Positions 35,261 through 47,292 of a DNA stretch of 64,000 nucleotides are shown piece after piece; within the stretch, counting starts at the first letter, position 1; the number at the start of each line of letters is the position of its first letter. A program made the position numbers and the translations under genes. This DNA is from Serinus canaria (Eukaryota; Chordata; Aves; Passeriformes; Fringillidae). The stretch covers positions 90,746,990-90,810,989 of the forward strand of contig NC_066315.1 in NCBI RefSeq assembly GCF_022539315.1, read 5' to 3'. The notes under the pieces were generated by a model, which saw nothing but the letters and a program-made list of their open reading frames with translations, ran no database searches and was not told where the DNA came from.

Positions 35261-35419
35261 GTGTGAATCAGGATATACTGGACAGCACTGTGAAAAGACA
35301 GACTTTAGTATTCTTTATGTTGTCCCAAGTAGACAAAAGCTTACGCATGTCCTTATTGCAGCAATAATTGGAGCTGTACAGATTGCCATTATAGTTGCAA
35401 TTGTCATGTGCATAACCAG
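35261..35419 (+). CDS. TMEFF1: TMEFF1 coding exon: end of EGF module and transmembrane helix
   Basis: 159 bp, acceptor TTTTTCAG, donor GTAGGT. It encodes the fifth and sixth EGF cysteines in CESGYTGQHCEKTDFS, a juxtamembrane YVVPSRQKLTH, and the hydrophobic helix VLIAAIIGAVQIAIIVAIVM followed by CIT and the start of an Arg codon. The residue before the last EGF cysteine is His (GQHC), where receptor-activating EGF ligands have Arg. This substitution is typical of tomoregulins and is thought to limit ErbB binding. One transmembrane segment with a short basic cytoplasmic side fits a type I protein. Confidence 0.96.
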
Positions 35420-37077
35420 GTAGGTAAAGACAAAAACAGTGAAAAATTACACATTGTGTGGATATACTTTTTCTGTATTTAATTATATGATGTCCAACAT
35501 TTATTTGCCTAATACACACTTAAAAACTACCTAATGACTGAAGCAGGATGATTATGTAACATCCTCTCTGCCCCTTTGTTTCTTTGGTCACTAAAGACAG
35601 ATTTGTTTGAATTCAGTTACCACTCTAAATCTCCAGACCAAACACACAGCAGAACAGATCAGCCTTTAAACAAATCCAAGAGTTAAGCTACTGTGTTAGG
35701 CCTTCACTGACTTACTGAGGTATTGCTGAAATTTTGTGGAACCTATGATCCCCAGCTACCACCCAGAGGAACCAGAGAGGCTGACAAGATGCTGTTCCCT
35801 GTGGTACCACTGTAAATGGTGTTTCACAGAGAAAGAAGTACCCCTCACACCATATACACTTTCTGAAAATTAGTGTGCAACTTAGTCCCATTTTTAGGCA
35901 CCCACCGTAAGAACCTGTTTTGTGAAACTTAAAGACACACAGGAACATTTTGAGACAACTAGAGGTTGTCTAAAATTCTCACCCTGTGTAAAAACTCAGA
36001 TGAGAACCATGGGTTCTTTTTGATGGCAAGGCATTCAGTTCTAGGACTTGAACCAAACAAACATGGAAGTCTCTGGGATAGATAAAGAATGATTTTGTTC
36101 CCTCATAGGTGCATGAAGTATTTAAGTCTTACACTTGGGCATCCGTGCCACAGTTTGACTTTTCCTCCTCAAGCTGTCCTTCACTTTTTCAGCTCCATTT
36201 ACACTGGGCCATAAAACTTTCTGCTACTGCATTAGTTTAAGGCTTCCAAAACTCAGTGATGTAGAGGGAATTAACAATACAGGCCTTTTTCCCTGTATCC
36301 CTTGTAAAGTTCAACCCAACAGACACTAGCATGTGTGTAAAACACCACCTGCACATGTAAAAGAGTTACTTGGCTCATGCAATTGATGTCATTCCTTTTT
36401 TCCCTGAACATCCTGCTGGCCAAAGCAGTGATGTGTAAGGCTATGGTTCAGCTCCTCCTTCAGCCTCTGTATGACCATTCCCCAGCTCAGTCTCTCTCAT
36501 CTTGCTGCATCCCAGCAGGACTGCTCCATCATTCATTGCCTTGGCTAAGCGCCATTCCATTCAGGATTGCTGGCTTTTGTGAATCCTTTAAGTTGTGTGT
36601 CTGGCTCCAAGAAAGGGACTGCCAGAGTCACCCCACAGAGAGACCTGGCTGGGCTCTGTCTCTTGGGCTGCAGTGAGCAACCAGGCACCTGGAGGTCCAG
36701 CACTTCAAAAGGCTGATTGATCCAGTCCCACCATCCCCTGGGTTTTAAATATGAAATATGTATAAAGTAAAGCTAATGCAATGATTCCCTATGGAACGTG
36801 CTTGCTGGATCAAGGCTGAAGGATGTAGCACCTTGCTGCTTCCAGCCTCAAGGTCAAGCAGGGCTCCCTTCTGCATGGTCTGGGGTCCTACAGACATTCC
36901 CAGGGCACAGTCCAGTACTGAACAGCAGGAGTGTCCCACTTGTCAGCACAGATCAGAGACTCCTTGCTATTGTTAAGTACAGAAAATCGAGTCAATGCGT
37001 GATTGTTAGGCTTAATTATAGGTGGCATATATAAAATCAGCTCTCCTTTCCTATTTCTCTCTTTTTTTTTTTAACAG
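35420..37077 (+). other. TMEFF1: TMEFF1 last intron, 1.66 kb
   Basis: Donor GTAGGT, acceptor with a long T tract followed by AACAG at 37077. No repeats or genes recognised. Confidence 0.88.
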
Positions 37078-37162
37078 AAAATGCCCCAAAAATAATAGAG
37101 GACGCCGGCAGAAGCAAAACCTAGGCCATTTTACTTCAGATACATCATCCAGAATGGTTTAA
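37078..37162 (+). CDS. TMEFF1: TMEFF1 last coding exon: cytoplasmic tail and stop
   Basis: Completes a split Arg codon, then encodes the strongly basic tail KCPKNNRGRRQKQNLGHF followed by TSDTSSRMV, with stop TAA at 37160-37162. The C-terminus is identical to that of TMEFF1 in mammals as far as I can recall. It is the clearest discriminator from TMEFF2. Confidence 0.97.
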
Positions 37163-37899
37163 CTTAGTGCTTTTTATACCTACATTGACCATGTGATGTA
37201 CATTTTTATTATATCTTTTTTTAAAGAATGGAAATATTTATTTCAGAGGCCTTATTTTTGAACATTTTTAGTGTCACAATGTTGGTCTGTATTCTGAAAG
37301 CATCAGCTCTAACAGCTATGGACTGCTTTAGTATCTTTACTTTTATGTTATTGAATACAGTAGTTCATTTTCTGTATCTGTATCACATGGTTATATAATA
37401 GACTTGTGCTTTATCCATGGAATGTAATATTTTTGGGAACACAGATTTATTCCAACGATGGTTGTAGACTTAAAAAAAAACCCCAACAAACCAACAAAAT
37501 AAGTCCACATTACCTAAAAAACAAGGCATGAACTAAAGGTAAAAATGTTTACAGCTTACTTTTCTTATGAGGAACTAGAAAACACTGTGTTTAAATACCG
37601 TAGATATTTAAATGTTTTTGGAAGTTAGTAACTGATTTTTTAGACACTGCCTATCGCATGAACTGTGAAGCTGTGTGCTGTGTGTAGTTGTAACATATTT
37701 ATAAAATGTGTGGGCTGGGTCTAAGCACTGCCATCTTCAGAAATGATTCCAACAATTTATTTTTAAAGACGAAACTTATAAATTTCATAATTTGGGAAGT
37801 TACCTGGTTGAACAGATGGCACAGGTCCAAAAGAAGTAGGTCTTAGTAGATTTAGGTATTGTAAAAATTGGTCTTGAATAATTGAACACAAATAATTGG

Positions 37900-37905
37900 A
37901 ATAAA
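37900..37905 (+). terminator. TMEFF1: Poly(A) signal candidate, TMEFF1
   Basis: AATAAA in the 3'UTR, about 740 nt after the stop codon. Confidence 0.55.
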
Positions 37906-38022
37906 GCCTACTTTATCACTGTTAAAACTGTTTTAATACTTCTTAAACTTTTTTAAAGAGAATACATGTTTTAACACCTACAATACAGATTGTATAGTGT
38001 TTGTGATCAAAACAAAAAAAAA

Positions 38023-38028
38023 AATAAA
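38023..38028 (+). terminator. TMEFF1: Poly(A) signal candidate, TMEFF1
   Basis: AATAAA just after an A-rich run and upstream of a GT/T-containing stretch. It is a good candidate for a main site. Confidence 0.55.
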
Positions 38029-38237
38029 AGTGAATGAATTACTAGTGCTCTTGTATAGAGTATTTTCAAGAGCTAAAGAAGTCCATCCAAATTAGTCTGC
38101 TGGTCATAGTTATATTAATAGACTGTTAGTTGTCGTTTGAAAGATCCCAAGATAAAGTGTGAATAGGATGTGTTCAGCTGTTTTAACATGTAGTGTAGGC
38201 TTTCAGAATTTTGCATGTAGGATTTAATAATTTGTTC

Positions 38238-38243
38238 AATAAA
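38238..38243 (+). terminator. TMEFF1: Distal poly(A) signal candidate, TMEFF1
   Basis: AATAAA followed by more A and, about 80 nt on, by GTGTGTGTTTATTTG. If used, the TMEFF1 transcript would end less than 0.6 kb before the CAVIN4 start codon. Confidence 0.45.
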
Positions 38244-38599
38244 AAAAAGAAATGCTTTCAACATTTTGAACTGGAAAAGCATGTCACAATACAACGTTTT
38301 CACTATATTGCCTCTGGTTTAGTGTGTGTTTATTTGCTACCCCATGGGGTAATCGCAGCAAGCTGAAGACCTGAAGTTGTTTTCCTGGAAAAGAAACAGC
38401 CGTGCTAATTTTCCTGACCACTTTTTGAATTCCCTCAGAGGAAAGCACTCCAGTAACACGAAAACAAAAGTAGATCTGTAAAAATATGCAAGTTTGCTTT
38501 CCTGCTTAATTAGCAAGTTACTTAACTTTCCTGGATTAACACTAATAACTTCATCAGTACAGAAGCGTGACCCTTTAAACGTATGTTCCTTTCCAGATA

Positions 38600-38827
38600 T
38601 TGCTTCCTAATTTTAGGGGTTTCATGTTGCTGAAAGTATCTGAGCAATCATGTGTGGATATTTTGTAGTCAGAAGTATTTGACCAAGCTCCAGGAGCGGC
38701 GTTTCACGCCCTACTTTGAGCATCGCCGGAGCCAGCTGTCGCCCTGGCTCCCTGCAGCAGCGCCAGAATCGTTCTGGCAGGATCGCCGAAACTTCGCCTC
38801 TCTCCAAGCTGGCTGAAGGCAGGCAGA
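38600..38827 (+). promoter_or_regulatory. CAVIN4: CAVIN4 proximal promoter/5'UTR with MEF2 site and E-box
   Basis: A perfect MEF2 consensus CTAATTTTAG sits at 38607-38616, an E-box CAGCTG at 38733-38738 and a second E-box CATGTG at 38649-38654. CpG content rises from about 38690 into the first exon. CAVIN4 is known to be restricted to heart and skeletal muscle, and MEF2 with myogenic bHLH sites is the usual code for such genes. The transcription start is not identifiable from sequence. Motifs are observed and function is inferred. Confidence 0.5.
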
Positions 38828-39238
38828 ATGGATCGCCGCGAAATCCCCTCGGAGGCCGACAAACCGCACCAAAATCGTCTCTCCAGTGTCATTGAGGAGG
38901 AGGAAGAGCAAGATGCAGCTTACACGATTGTGACAGTCCTGGACAAAGTGGCCAACATTGTTGACAGCGTGCAGGCGAGCCAGAAAAGGATAGAGGAGAA
39001 GCACAGGGAGATGGAGAACGCCATCAAGACCATACAGATTGACATGCTAAAGCTTGCCCAGGCTCATGGCAATACAGGCTTCACGGTGAACAAGTTACTG
39101 CAGAAAACCCGCAAAGTCAGCTCCACCATGAAGGAGGTGCGGGCGCGCGTGGAGAGGCAGAGCACCAGCGTGCGGAAGGTGGCAGCAAAACAGGAGGAGA
39201 TGCTGAGGAAAAACAAATTCCGGGTCGTGATCTATCAG
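38828..39238 (+). CDS. CAVIN4: CAVIN4 (MURC) coding exon 1: cavin coiled-coil domain
   Basis: Encodes residues 1-137 of a 358-aa protein (human CAVIN4 is 364 aa). The ATG at 38828 has A at -3 and G at +4. The segment [11 protein letters not shown] (11-21) is followed by an acidic run EEEEE, then the leucine-zipper/coiled-coil HR1 domain from about residue 33 ([20 protein letters not shown]) to 137, ending [10 protein letters not shown]. The strongest match is to CAVIN4, with [11 protein letters not shown] and [17 protein letters not shown] shared, rather than CAVIN1, 2 or 3. HR1 drives trimerisation with other cavins on caveolae. In muscle CAVIN4 supports caveola shape, T-tubules and Rho/ROCK signalling. 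The donor GTAACC at 39239 splits the gene in phase 0. Confidence 0.97.
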
Positions 39239-40629
39239 GTAACCATGAGCCTCATTTCTTGTGGTACTGTGGCTTTCCCACCTCCTCGGTGACTTCTGGG
39301 AGGTGCTGGTAAATCAAGCAAAAGGTGCGGTCGGTCTGTCCAACAGAGGAGTTATTTTATGGTTTCTTTAACGCTGATCTGTGCTCCCCAGTGCCTTTCA
39401 GTGTGAACCTACTGGCAGCAGCACACAGGGTCTATTATTAGTGTGGGTCGGTTTCTGAGCCAGTCTGTAAGATTAACTGCAGATCAGCAAGGACTATTTG
39501 CTGCCTCTCCAAAGGGTAATATGAGGCAGGCCCTGTGAATCTTGTCATACAAACCATGCCTGACATTCATCTCTGTTATTTTTTTCACCGTATTAGGTAG
39601 AAGTGCAAATAGCAAAAGTGTTTTCAGGCTCTCTGAAATGCAGACTTTCTTCTAACACTAATTTCAAAACATGGCTTGTTTAATTTGCAGCATTCCCCAG
39701 GCCTTCATACTGCTGACAAATTGGGACTTTTTTCATTGTCTCATTCTATAGCACTATATGTACAAACTAAGGCTCAGATCCACAAGCCTTTCATGACAAC
39801 AAATACTCCCTTGTATGGTCTACCTTGGAAATGGTTTAACATAGCACTGTTCTTTCAATCACAGTGGGCAAGGAAATCATAGAGTTTCTTTCACTGACCT
39901 TATAGGATGTTCGTTGGACATTAAAATAATTGTATTTGAAGAGAAGTTTCACAAAACAGCATGGTCACACTTGCATCTGTACAGATGGTGTAGACAGTTC
40001 TGGGGTCTTGTCAATGGGTGCTGTGAAACACATTTGGTCTGATCCTGCCTTTGCTGGAACTTCCCAGCTTCCCAGGTCAGTAGAAAGTAGGAGTGTTTGA
40101 TATTTTGCCAGAAGCATAGCTGCTCCTTTTTTTACCCGCAAGTCTCTAAAGCGTCTTCCAAATGAGCTGTATTCCTCATTAGGCATTCTTGAAAATACCA
40201 CCCCTCATGAGTAATACAATGCACCCCCATCACTCAGTTTTACACTCTGATCTTGCATCTGTTTGTACATAAATGACATCATTTGCAATGAATGGAGCTG
40301 TGTGTTTCACTGAGTTTATTCACCACCGTGAACAGCTGACAAATTCTTCATAACCTAGCTTTCTTAAAATAGTTCATTTTCCACTACTGGGAAAAAAATA
40401 GCTGACAAAAAGAGAAAAGGCTGAAGGTAGGGAATATTACCTCTTTAATGTTATGTTAGTGCCATATACAGCCAAATTGTGCCTCCCAGATTTCTGACTG
40501 AATGACTTACTATGGTTGTTCAGTAGAAAGTACAGGCCAAATCTGTCCTATTATTACCATTATTCCAAGCTGCATCATCATCATCACGGAATAGAAAACA
40601 GGCACTTTCACTTCTTGCTTGCAAATAAT

Positions 40630-40790
40630 TTCCTAGCTAAAGGTAATAAATCTCTGTGACTCCCCTGGTTAATGACATAATGCCATTTCATTGATGGGCC
40701 TTTACCATAATGACTGCAGCAGAATCAATGCTTTGAAAATATTTTTTCTTAAAACTGTATTCATTACATGATGTAAATTCTTCTGCTAGC
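40630..40790. promoter_or_regulatory. Candidate conserved noncoding element in CAVIN4 intron
   Basis: Rich in TAAT/ATTA and CATTTCATTGATGG/TTACATGATGTAA-type words, without simple repeats, 1.4-1.6 kb inside the intron of a muscle gene. Enhancer function is only inferred from base texture. Confidence 0.22.
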
Positions 40791-43700
40791 AAGGCAAGAG
40801 CTGTTGTTTATTTAAAAATATAGTAAAATTTGGTCACAATGGATTTACGCGCAGAGGTAAAGAACAGCTGTTGGTATTTTCAGATATTTTATACAAAAGG
40901 TGGATCTCCCTGTGTGTGCTTTCCCTGAGAATCACCTTCAGTAGGAGTTTATGATCTCTCTGCTGGTTTTGCTGGACAAGAATGATCTGCACCCTGTTCT
41001 ATATGTTTAATTCTTAGGTGGCACTTTTCAGGAAGGGAAACAGCAATTTTTCCTGACTTTCTGCTTTCCTCTTCCTACAGTGATTTAGAACTGTCAGTGA
41101 GAATATGAGTGACTCCCTCCTTAATTTCCTTTTGTAAGGCAGATTGAAGAAGGTTTTCCCACTTGCACAGAGGAGAGGCAGATATGTGGATCCCTCTAGG
41201 ATCCGCCATGTAACACTTTTCTGGAGAGGGATCACTGCAGCGCTGCACAAAACCTGGGACAGTCTAGGTAGGCAAGAGTGCACTGTGACTTCGAGGCACA
41301 GGTACACTTAGGAAGGTCTCTTTGACACAAGGGCAGTGATTTTCACGCTGCTGATTTGCGCCAGGGTAGGCACCCTGCTGCAGGGCCAAGAGCTGAATGA
41401 CTGGGGCTTGGCTAGGGTGAGTGGGAGTCTGGTGATAGCTCTGGAGCCAGCGTGCTCCCTGTGCTACACGTCACAAATGGCTGTTACCAGGTTGTTCACT
41501 CTGTGCCTGTGCCTGATGGCTCTTCTGCTCTTCTGTAGAGAGGTGTTTTTCCTGATGAACTATTTGGAACATTGTGATGGGGCCAATGACCCGTGTGTTG
41601 CTGGCATGGAATCTTTACACGGGTGAGCACATGTGGGTTTTAGTTTTAAATTTTGCCAGAGCATCAGTGTGTGAGGAAAAAGGAGACACCAATTAAATAC
41701 TAAAGATTTCCTTTCAAGTGGGTAGCTTTGATCTTATCATTGATGGAGGGAGTAGGCAGGTTGAAAAGGATCATTGGCTGAAGGAGATTGTCCCAAGAGA
41801 TCTCAGCAATGATGAAAGGAGTTGGTGATATCCTCACATTAAAAAAAGACAAAGTGATCATCCTTGAACAGAATGATTAGGGAATTGAGAGCATTCGTTT
41901 TTAGAAGGCCATGTGGTTGAGGAAAAGATTTGGTAGCAGGCAGCTCTCCTCCCTAGGCTGACTGCATGATTAAAAATGCCAAGTTACTTCAGACTTTCTA
42001 GTGAAGTGTTTGACCCTGGAATGCTATGTGCCCTGAGACTATAGTAGGGAATAAAAAGGATGTTGTAGGTTGTACAGGTCACTGCTCATTTCTGTTCAGG
42101 TTAGTCTGAATAACCAGCTGTAAGAGCTATCATTTCTCTGAAGTCAAAGAGCATTTAACAGTTTGAATCATTCTGACTAAAGTATTCAGAAATTAAAGGG
42201 ATTTTTTTTTTTTTTTTACCCTGAATGAACTTGTTTCCTTTGCTTTTCTACATGTCCTGCAAGTCCCTATTTACATGGGACTGTACAAGGCAGCAGAAAG
42301 TCCATGTTACTGTCACTGGGCTTTCTGTCTGTTATTACTTCACATAAGCACCATAAATTAGTAACTGCTTCCTGTGAGGGGACACATGCATTTGTTTTAC
42401 TGCTGTCTGACATTTACAATTAGTGGACGTGTCATAAACCAAGATTATGGCTTGACTGACCTACACAGTAGGGTTACAACTGATTTGTTTGCCCTGTGGT
42501 TGCTCCACTGCACACACTGGGAGAGGCTCACAGAAGCAGCCTTGTGTATGCCTCTGATATTATGCATAAATAATAAATAAGTTAAAATGTATGTGTCGTG
42601 TCTTGCCCACTGATATTCTGTGGTTATAATGACTAGGACAGTAAGAATGGTGAGATCAAGATGGGAACAATAATCTGGAAACCTGAGGTGGAAGCTCCTT
42701 CATCTAAAGTGGCAATAGAAATCAGGGTGTCAGGAGCTCAGGAGATTGCCATTAATTTGGTACCATTTGAGCATAAGAAGGGCAGTCTCAAAAATGGCCC
42801 TGCAGAACAAAATCCTTAGTAGAACGGAGTTAAATAGCTCACCCAGAGCAGACTGTGCTACATGGCTCATGTTTAATCATTTTTCTGTTTTGCAGAAATA
42901 CAGAAGGTCTTATCCTTTCTCATATTTATGGACCTGGTATCTTACCTCCTATCTTACTTAGATAATCTGGAAAAAACAACAGGTGGCAGTGCATTGTGTT
43001 GAAATGAGAAGTGAAGCTTGCAATGGGTTTCTGAAGATGTGTTTCTGTCTTTGTCAACTGTGTAATATCTTCCTTGAAAATCTTGATACAGAAAAGGTGT
43101 GATACTAAAAAAATGTGTTCAAAATTAGAAGCTGTCAGTCCACAGAAAGAAATATAGACAAGAAACTAAATTACTTTTACAGCTGGAATAATGTTAATTT
43201 TAGTGTACATGGTTCCTGTACTTTTAGTTCTGATCTGAAACTATAAATGGATGTCTTCAGTCCTGAAGACAACAGGGTCTGTACAAAACTGCCTTCTAGA
43301 ACTCATGGGAAGGCAGGAAACCCAAATTGTTATTAAAGTGCAGCCTGAAAACTTAATGGGAGAAAAAAAAAATAGTGTGAATTGACTGACTACCTCTGAC
43401 AGCAGAACCCTGGCCTCAGCAGCCCAGCGACACAGGGCCTTTGTTAGAGTCCTGTGGCAGAAACCTTATAAATATTTTTACAGCTGGGATAGGTAATTGC
43501 CTTTGCTGAGAAAACAGAGAATAAAATAAACCCAATTATTGTGTCAGAGAGTGTCATGACAGCCCTTTGTTTGCATTGTTGAGCCCCGTGCTCCAGTTCA
43601 AAGTGCAGGGCTGGCCCCGTGCTGTGCAGCAGCCACTAATGGAGAAGCTATCAACCAGCCAAAGAAAAACTGTGTTTCTAGTGACATGTTTTCAAGGAAT

Positions 43701-44162
43701 GAGGAGAAAGAAAAAGTTCAAAAAAATATTGAAAAAACAGATGTTGGGCTGCTTCTGTGTTCTTAAAATGAAATGGTTTGCATATTTCACAGGACTTTGT
43801 CCATGCAAGCTGGACTCAACACCATGGGATGTGGTTCCCCCAGACCTGTTCCTTTGGGTTGATCCTCACAAGGAGACAGGCTGTCCTCTTTGCAGAGCTG
43901 CCATTGATTTTTCTCCCCCAGTTAGCACTGAGTGGTGGAAACAGCTGATCTTAGTTTACATTTGCACTGGGTGCAGCTGTCCAGGGCTTCCCTTGGGGCT
44001 GAGAACTCCCTTCCCTTGGGGCTGCCCTGCAAGTCAGCAGAGGAGTGCAGTTGCAGCATGAGCCTCCTGTGTCATGTCTCTTCTCCATGGTCCTAGAGGC
44101 TGCTCAGAATTGTCACCAGGAGCTGTGGCTGGCTGCTGTGGGCACATGTGTATCTGAGAACG

Positions 44163-44235
44163 GAATCACAGAGTCACTTAGGTTGGAAAATTCCTCTTGA
44201 GATCATCAAATCCAGCTGTTCAGCAAAACCCTTCA
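44163..44235 (-). mobile_element. CR1 LINE 3' terminal remnant, antisense
   Basis: The + strand reads GAATCACAGAGTCACTTAGG followed by TTGGAAAATTCCTCTTGAGATCATCAAATCCAGC. This is the complement of the typical CR1 3' end (GAATCATAGAATCA...GGTTGGAA...GATCAT). Only about 70 bp can be recognised. Confidence 0.85.
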
Positions 44236-47200
44236 TTCCTGAGGCAGAGATTTGGGAATGGACTTGACTGGGGACATGCAGCTGGGATTCCTATTCTCAA
44301 CACTACTGAAGACAGCCAACCTTGCAATTAGCCCCTTAGTACAGGAAAAGAGTTGATCAAGACAGCACAGGAACAGAGATGAGGAATACGTGAAGTCACA
44401 AACTGGAAGTTTAGGATCTGGGAGAGGACTCATGCTGCCAGTTTGTACATTTGGCCTGTATGTTGCTTTTCAAGTAAGCAGAGAGAAGTGTGCAGGACCT
44501 GATTCTCCCAACCTTTTGTAGACATCTACTTCTGGATCCACTTCCTACCTAATAAGTATCTGCTCTCCCCATATAGTTAAAATGTTCTCCAGAAATGGGC
44601 TCATATGGAATTCTCACTTATGCTTGAGAACTCTCCCTGGTCTAGCTGTCTTGTAGGAACAGTCACCATATGATGAAGGAATGAATCAAAACATTACCAA
44701 ATTTTTTTTCTGTCCCATCGCACCTTGTGATGCTTTTTGCCCTTCACTTGCAAGGGGCTTCCCAAAAACTTGGAAATGAGGAATTTCACCAGTTTAATTG
44801 CAAACCTGCAGAGCTATTCCCTGGTCCCTAGTTCTGTAAAGCAATAGCAGAGCAGAGAAATGAAGCAGAGTATGAAGCTTTTGTCTTCCCCTGAAGCTGC
44901 AGTCGTCCTTTTTATGCAGCATGTGGTAGCCTGGAGCCAAGGGCTTCTCCACTGATGTGGTGGAGCTGGGAACTGGCTGCTCATTGACTGCTGCAAACCA
45001 CAGACAATGATAATGGGAAAATTAGATGAGTTCCTTTGTAGTTATTGTATGCTGGTGGTTGAATTAATGAATTTCTGTCAGAATTTAAATAAAAGGGATG
45101 TGTATTAGGCTTCACAAAAGAGAAATGAGGGGAGTTGACTGTTCCAGACTGGTTTTCCATTGTGTAAAAATAATTCTAAATGCAGCAACAGCACTTAGCC
45201 ATAAAGTGCTGTTGATTATATGCTGAAGGGTTTACCTGGTAAAATTTCTTAGGTGGCCTTTTAAAATAATCCTGTTTCTCTCTCATCTGAACAGTTTTTT
45301 GGCCTGCTGTCAGAGATTCTGAAATGACATATTTGCAGAAGAAAGGAGGAGATCACTTGAGATTTATAGAGCTTCACTCTTAACTGTTAGAATATGAGTA
45401 AAAGTACTGAATGATTTGTAATTGGTTATTCATCAGTGGTTTCGTGTTGATTTCGAGCTCGGTTTCAAGGAGGTGTTTTAATGATTTACCTTGGCTACCA
45501 GTCTGAATAACAAATCATTCATCCAACATGCAAATTTCTAAGATTTGTTTAAAACATTGTGGCAATGCAGTTTCCTGCCCATAAGCTGCCCATCATTTGC
45601 ATCACCAGTTTTCACAAACACAGCAGCAGTGCCAGAGCAGGCTCTGGGCTCGCTTTGACCATTTTGCTGCTTCGTGCTCTGCTACAGAATTGTCAGGTGA
45701 TCCCCAGTCAGTCCCATCTGTGCTTGTGTTAATCATCACCTGCACTTTCCGTGTCATATGCCCCAAGGCTGAAAGATCATTTGCTGTGACCTTTTCCCTG
45801 TGCAACACAATGACTCCAAGTTATGGAGTTTCATCAGTCTCTCCTCCCTACTTATTCTGTGAGCAGTTTCTTTCAGATCAGTTTGAGTCTTGATTTTATA
45901 CATATAATACATAATTAAATGTATATGCATATCTCTTATTTTAGATATATAGAAATGAATTATTTATTTAGTCATTCTGATTTTCTGAGCTTTTTTATTT
46001 TAAAAAGATTTTTTCTGCTAAAGTGTTCATTGAAATTAGGTAATTGTTGAGAGCTGATAACTGTTGCCTTTATTAAGGCTGTTTAGAGTTACATTTTCAA
46101 GCTATCTAAAATAGAACACAACACCAGTTTATAGAATTTCTTGCAAATATTTACATGTAATACAGTGCATTACCTTTTTTCCTCTCTGCCAATTTTGGAA
46201 GCCCAGTCTGAGTATTGAAATACAAAGCTTTGAATGCATAAACAAAAAACCACAAAAGGACAAGGGATGTGAAGCTCTTGAATTGGCTACTTTCATTTAA
46301 ATGCCCTCATATTCCATTATTTTTTCTTTTCAAATGACCTAAAATTATGACTGAAATTATAATTTAAAATGTTCATGTACTTAAGGAAAGCCTAAGTATT
46401 GTTTTACAGTGACATTATGTTGCTGCTTTGCTTAGCAAATCAAGTGACCTCTAAATGAAAAACACATCTTCTTAAGGAAAATAAAAGTACTACTGCTATT
46501 AATTATTGATCCCATCTGTGCTCCCAAAGAGTGGAAATTTAGCTAGTAAGTTTGTGAGGGAGGGAATCTTTTCAACAACCCTTTTTTCTTTTCCCAGCCT
46601 GGCAGTCCTTGCTGAAGGTATGACATTCTTCCAGCAGCCCCCTTGGCTCCCTAGGGCAGCAGTAAATGAAGGCTGCTTTTAGAGCCAACCTGATCTTTGC
46701 CAGGACACCACGGCTGCAAAGTACCTGAGATATTGCTAAGCAATTTGCTCTGCCATTTGCCCCTTTCTCTTCCCAGAGAAGAGGAGAGCCTGACTGTGCA
46801 GGCAGGGTTATCAAGCAGGCACATTCTGAAACAGCCTCTTCCCCTGTGTGCTTCAATTATCTGAGCATTGCCACCTTGAGAGTCTCTTAGGGTTGATTAG
46901 AGGCATTGCCACATTTAAGATTATTTACCTACTAGTTTTTAAGGTTTGAGCACAGTGGAAAAGTCAGCACGTTTCCCTTTGCATGGTTGAGGAGCAGGTG
47001 CATTAGCCTTCCCTCATAAATGCTTTACTATAGCCTATGGGAAAAAATGCTACTGCTTTGATCCCTTCCTTGTGGTTGGATGACGCCTGCAGTGCCTGCA
47101 AAATGGTCACTGCTCCCTCCCATGGGTGCTGAGCAGTCAGAATTTTGGCAGCTGATGGAAAGTTTGAAGAGCAAAAGGAAGGTTTGAAAGACACAGGCTA

Positions 47201-47264
47201 TGTCCCCTTGAAAATTTTCTAATTGTGAATGAAATTGAAACGAGAGCCGGGGGTGAAAATGCCA

Positions 47265-47292
47265 GTGATGGAAACACTGTGATGGAAACAGT
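47265..47292. repeat. 14-bp tandem duplication
   Basis: GTGATGGAAACACT followed directly by GTGATGGAAACAGT; the copies differ at one base. Confidence 0.9.

Larger units (their letters stand above)
1..38260 (+). other. TMEFF1: TMEFF1 (tomoregulin-1) locus, 3' part: seven coding exons, introns and 3'UTR
   Basis: Seven exons on the + strand splice into one uninterrupted frame of 235 residues. It reads acidic Ser-Gly linker, Kazal/follistatin module, EGF-like module, transmembrane helix and a 28-residue basic tail ending SSRMV. TMEFF1 is a type I membrane protein with two follistatin modules and one EGF-like module. The family is linked to inhibition of Nodal/BMP-type signalling and is mainly expressed in brain and embryo. 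TMEFF1 rather than TMEFF2 is indicated by the C-terminus SSRMV (TMEFF2 ends in STRLI), by NIDCSGYSFNPVCASDG in the Kazal module, and by CAVIN4 as the next gene. The human protein is about 380 aa, so roughly 145 N-terminal residues (signal peptide and first follistatin module) lie upstream of this window. All codon phases across the six internal introns agree, which argues for an active gene. Confidence 0.96.
37163..38260 (+). other. TMEFF1: TMEFF1 3'UTR
   Basis: AT-rich sequence with AUUUA-type words and three AATAAA hexamers (37900, 38023, 38238). No ORF of interest. The end near 38260 is inferred from the last hexamer; transcript data would be needed to place it exactly. Confidence 0.7.

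Noticed and set aside
38704..39004. Minus-strand ORFs across CAVIN4 exon 1
   Set aside because: Shadow frames of the coding exon on the opposite strand. CpG-containing coding DNA keeps them open.
43567..44061. 164-codon + strand ORF in the CAVIN4 intron
   Set aside because: It begins with TTG rather than ATG, has mixed low-complexity composition and no splice context, and ends just before a CR1 remnant. No recognisable domain.
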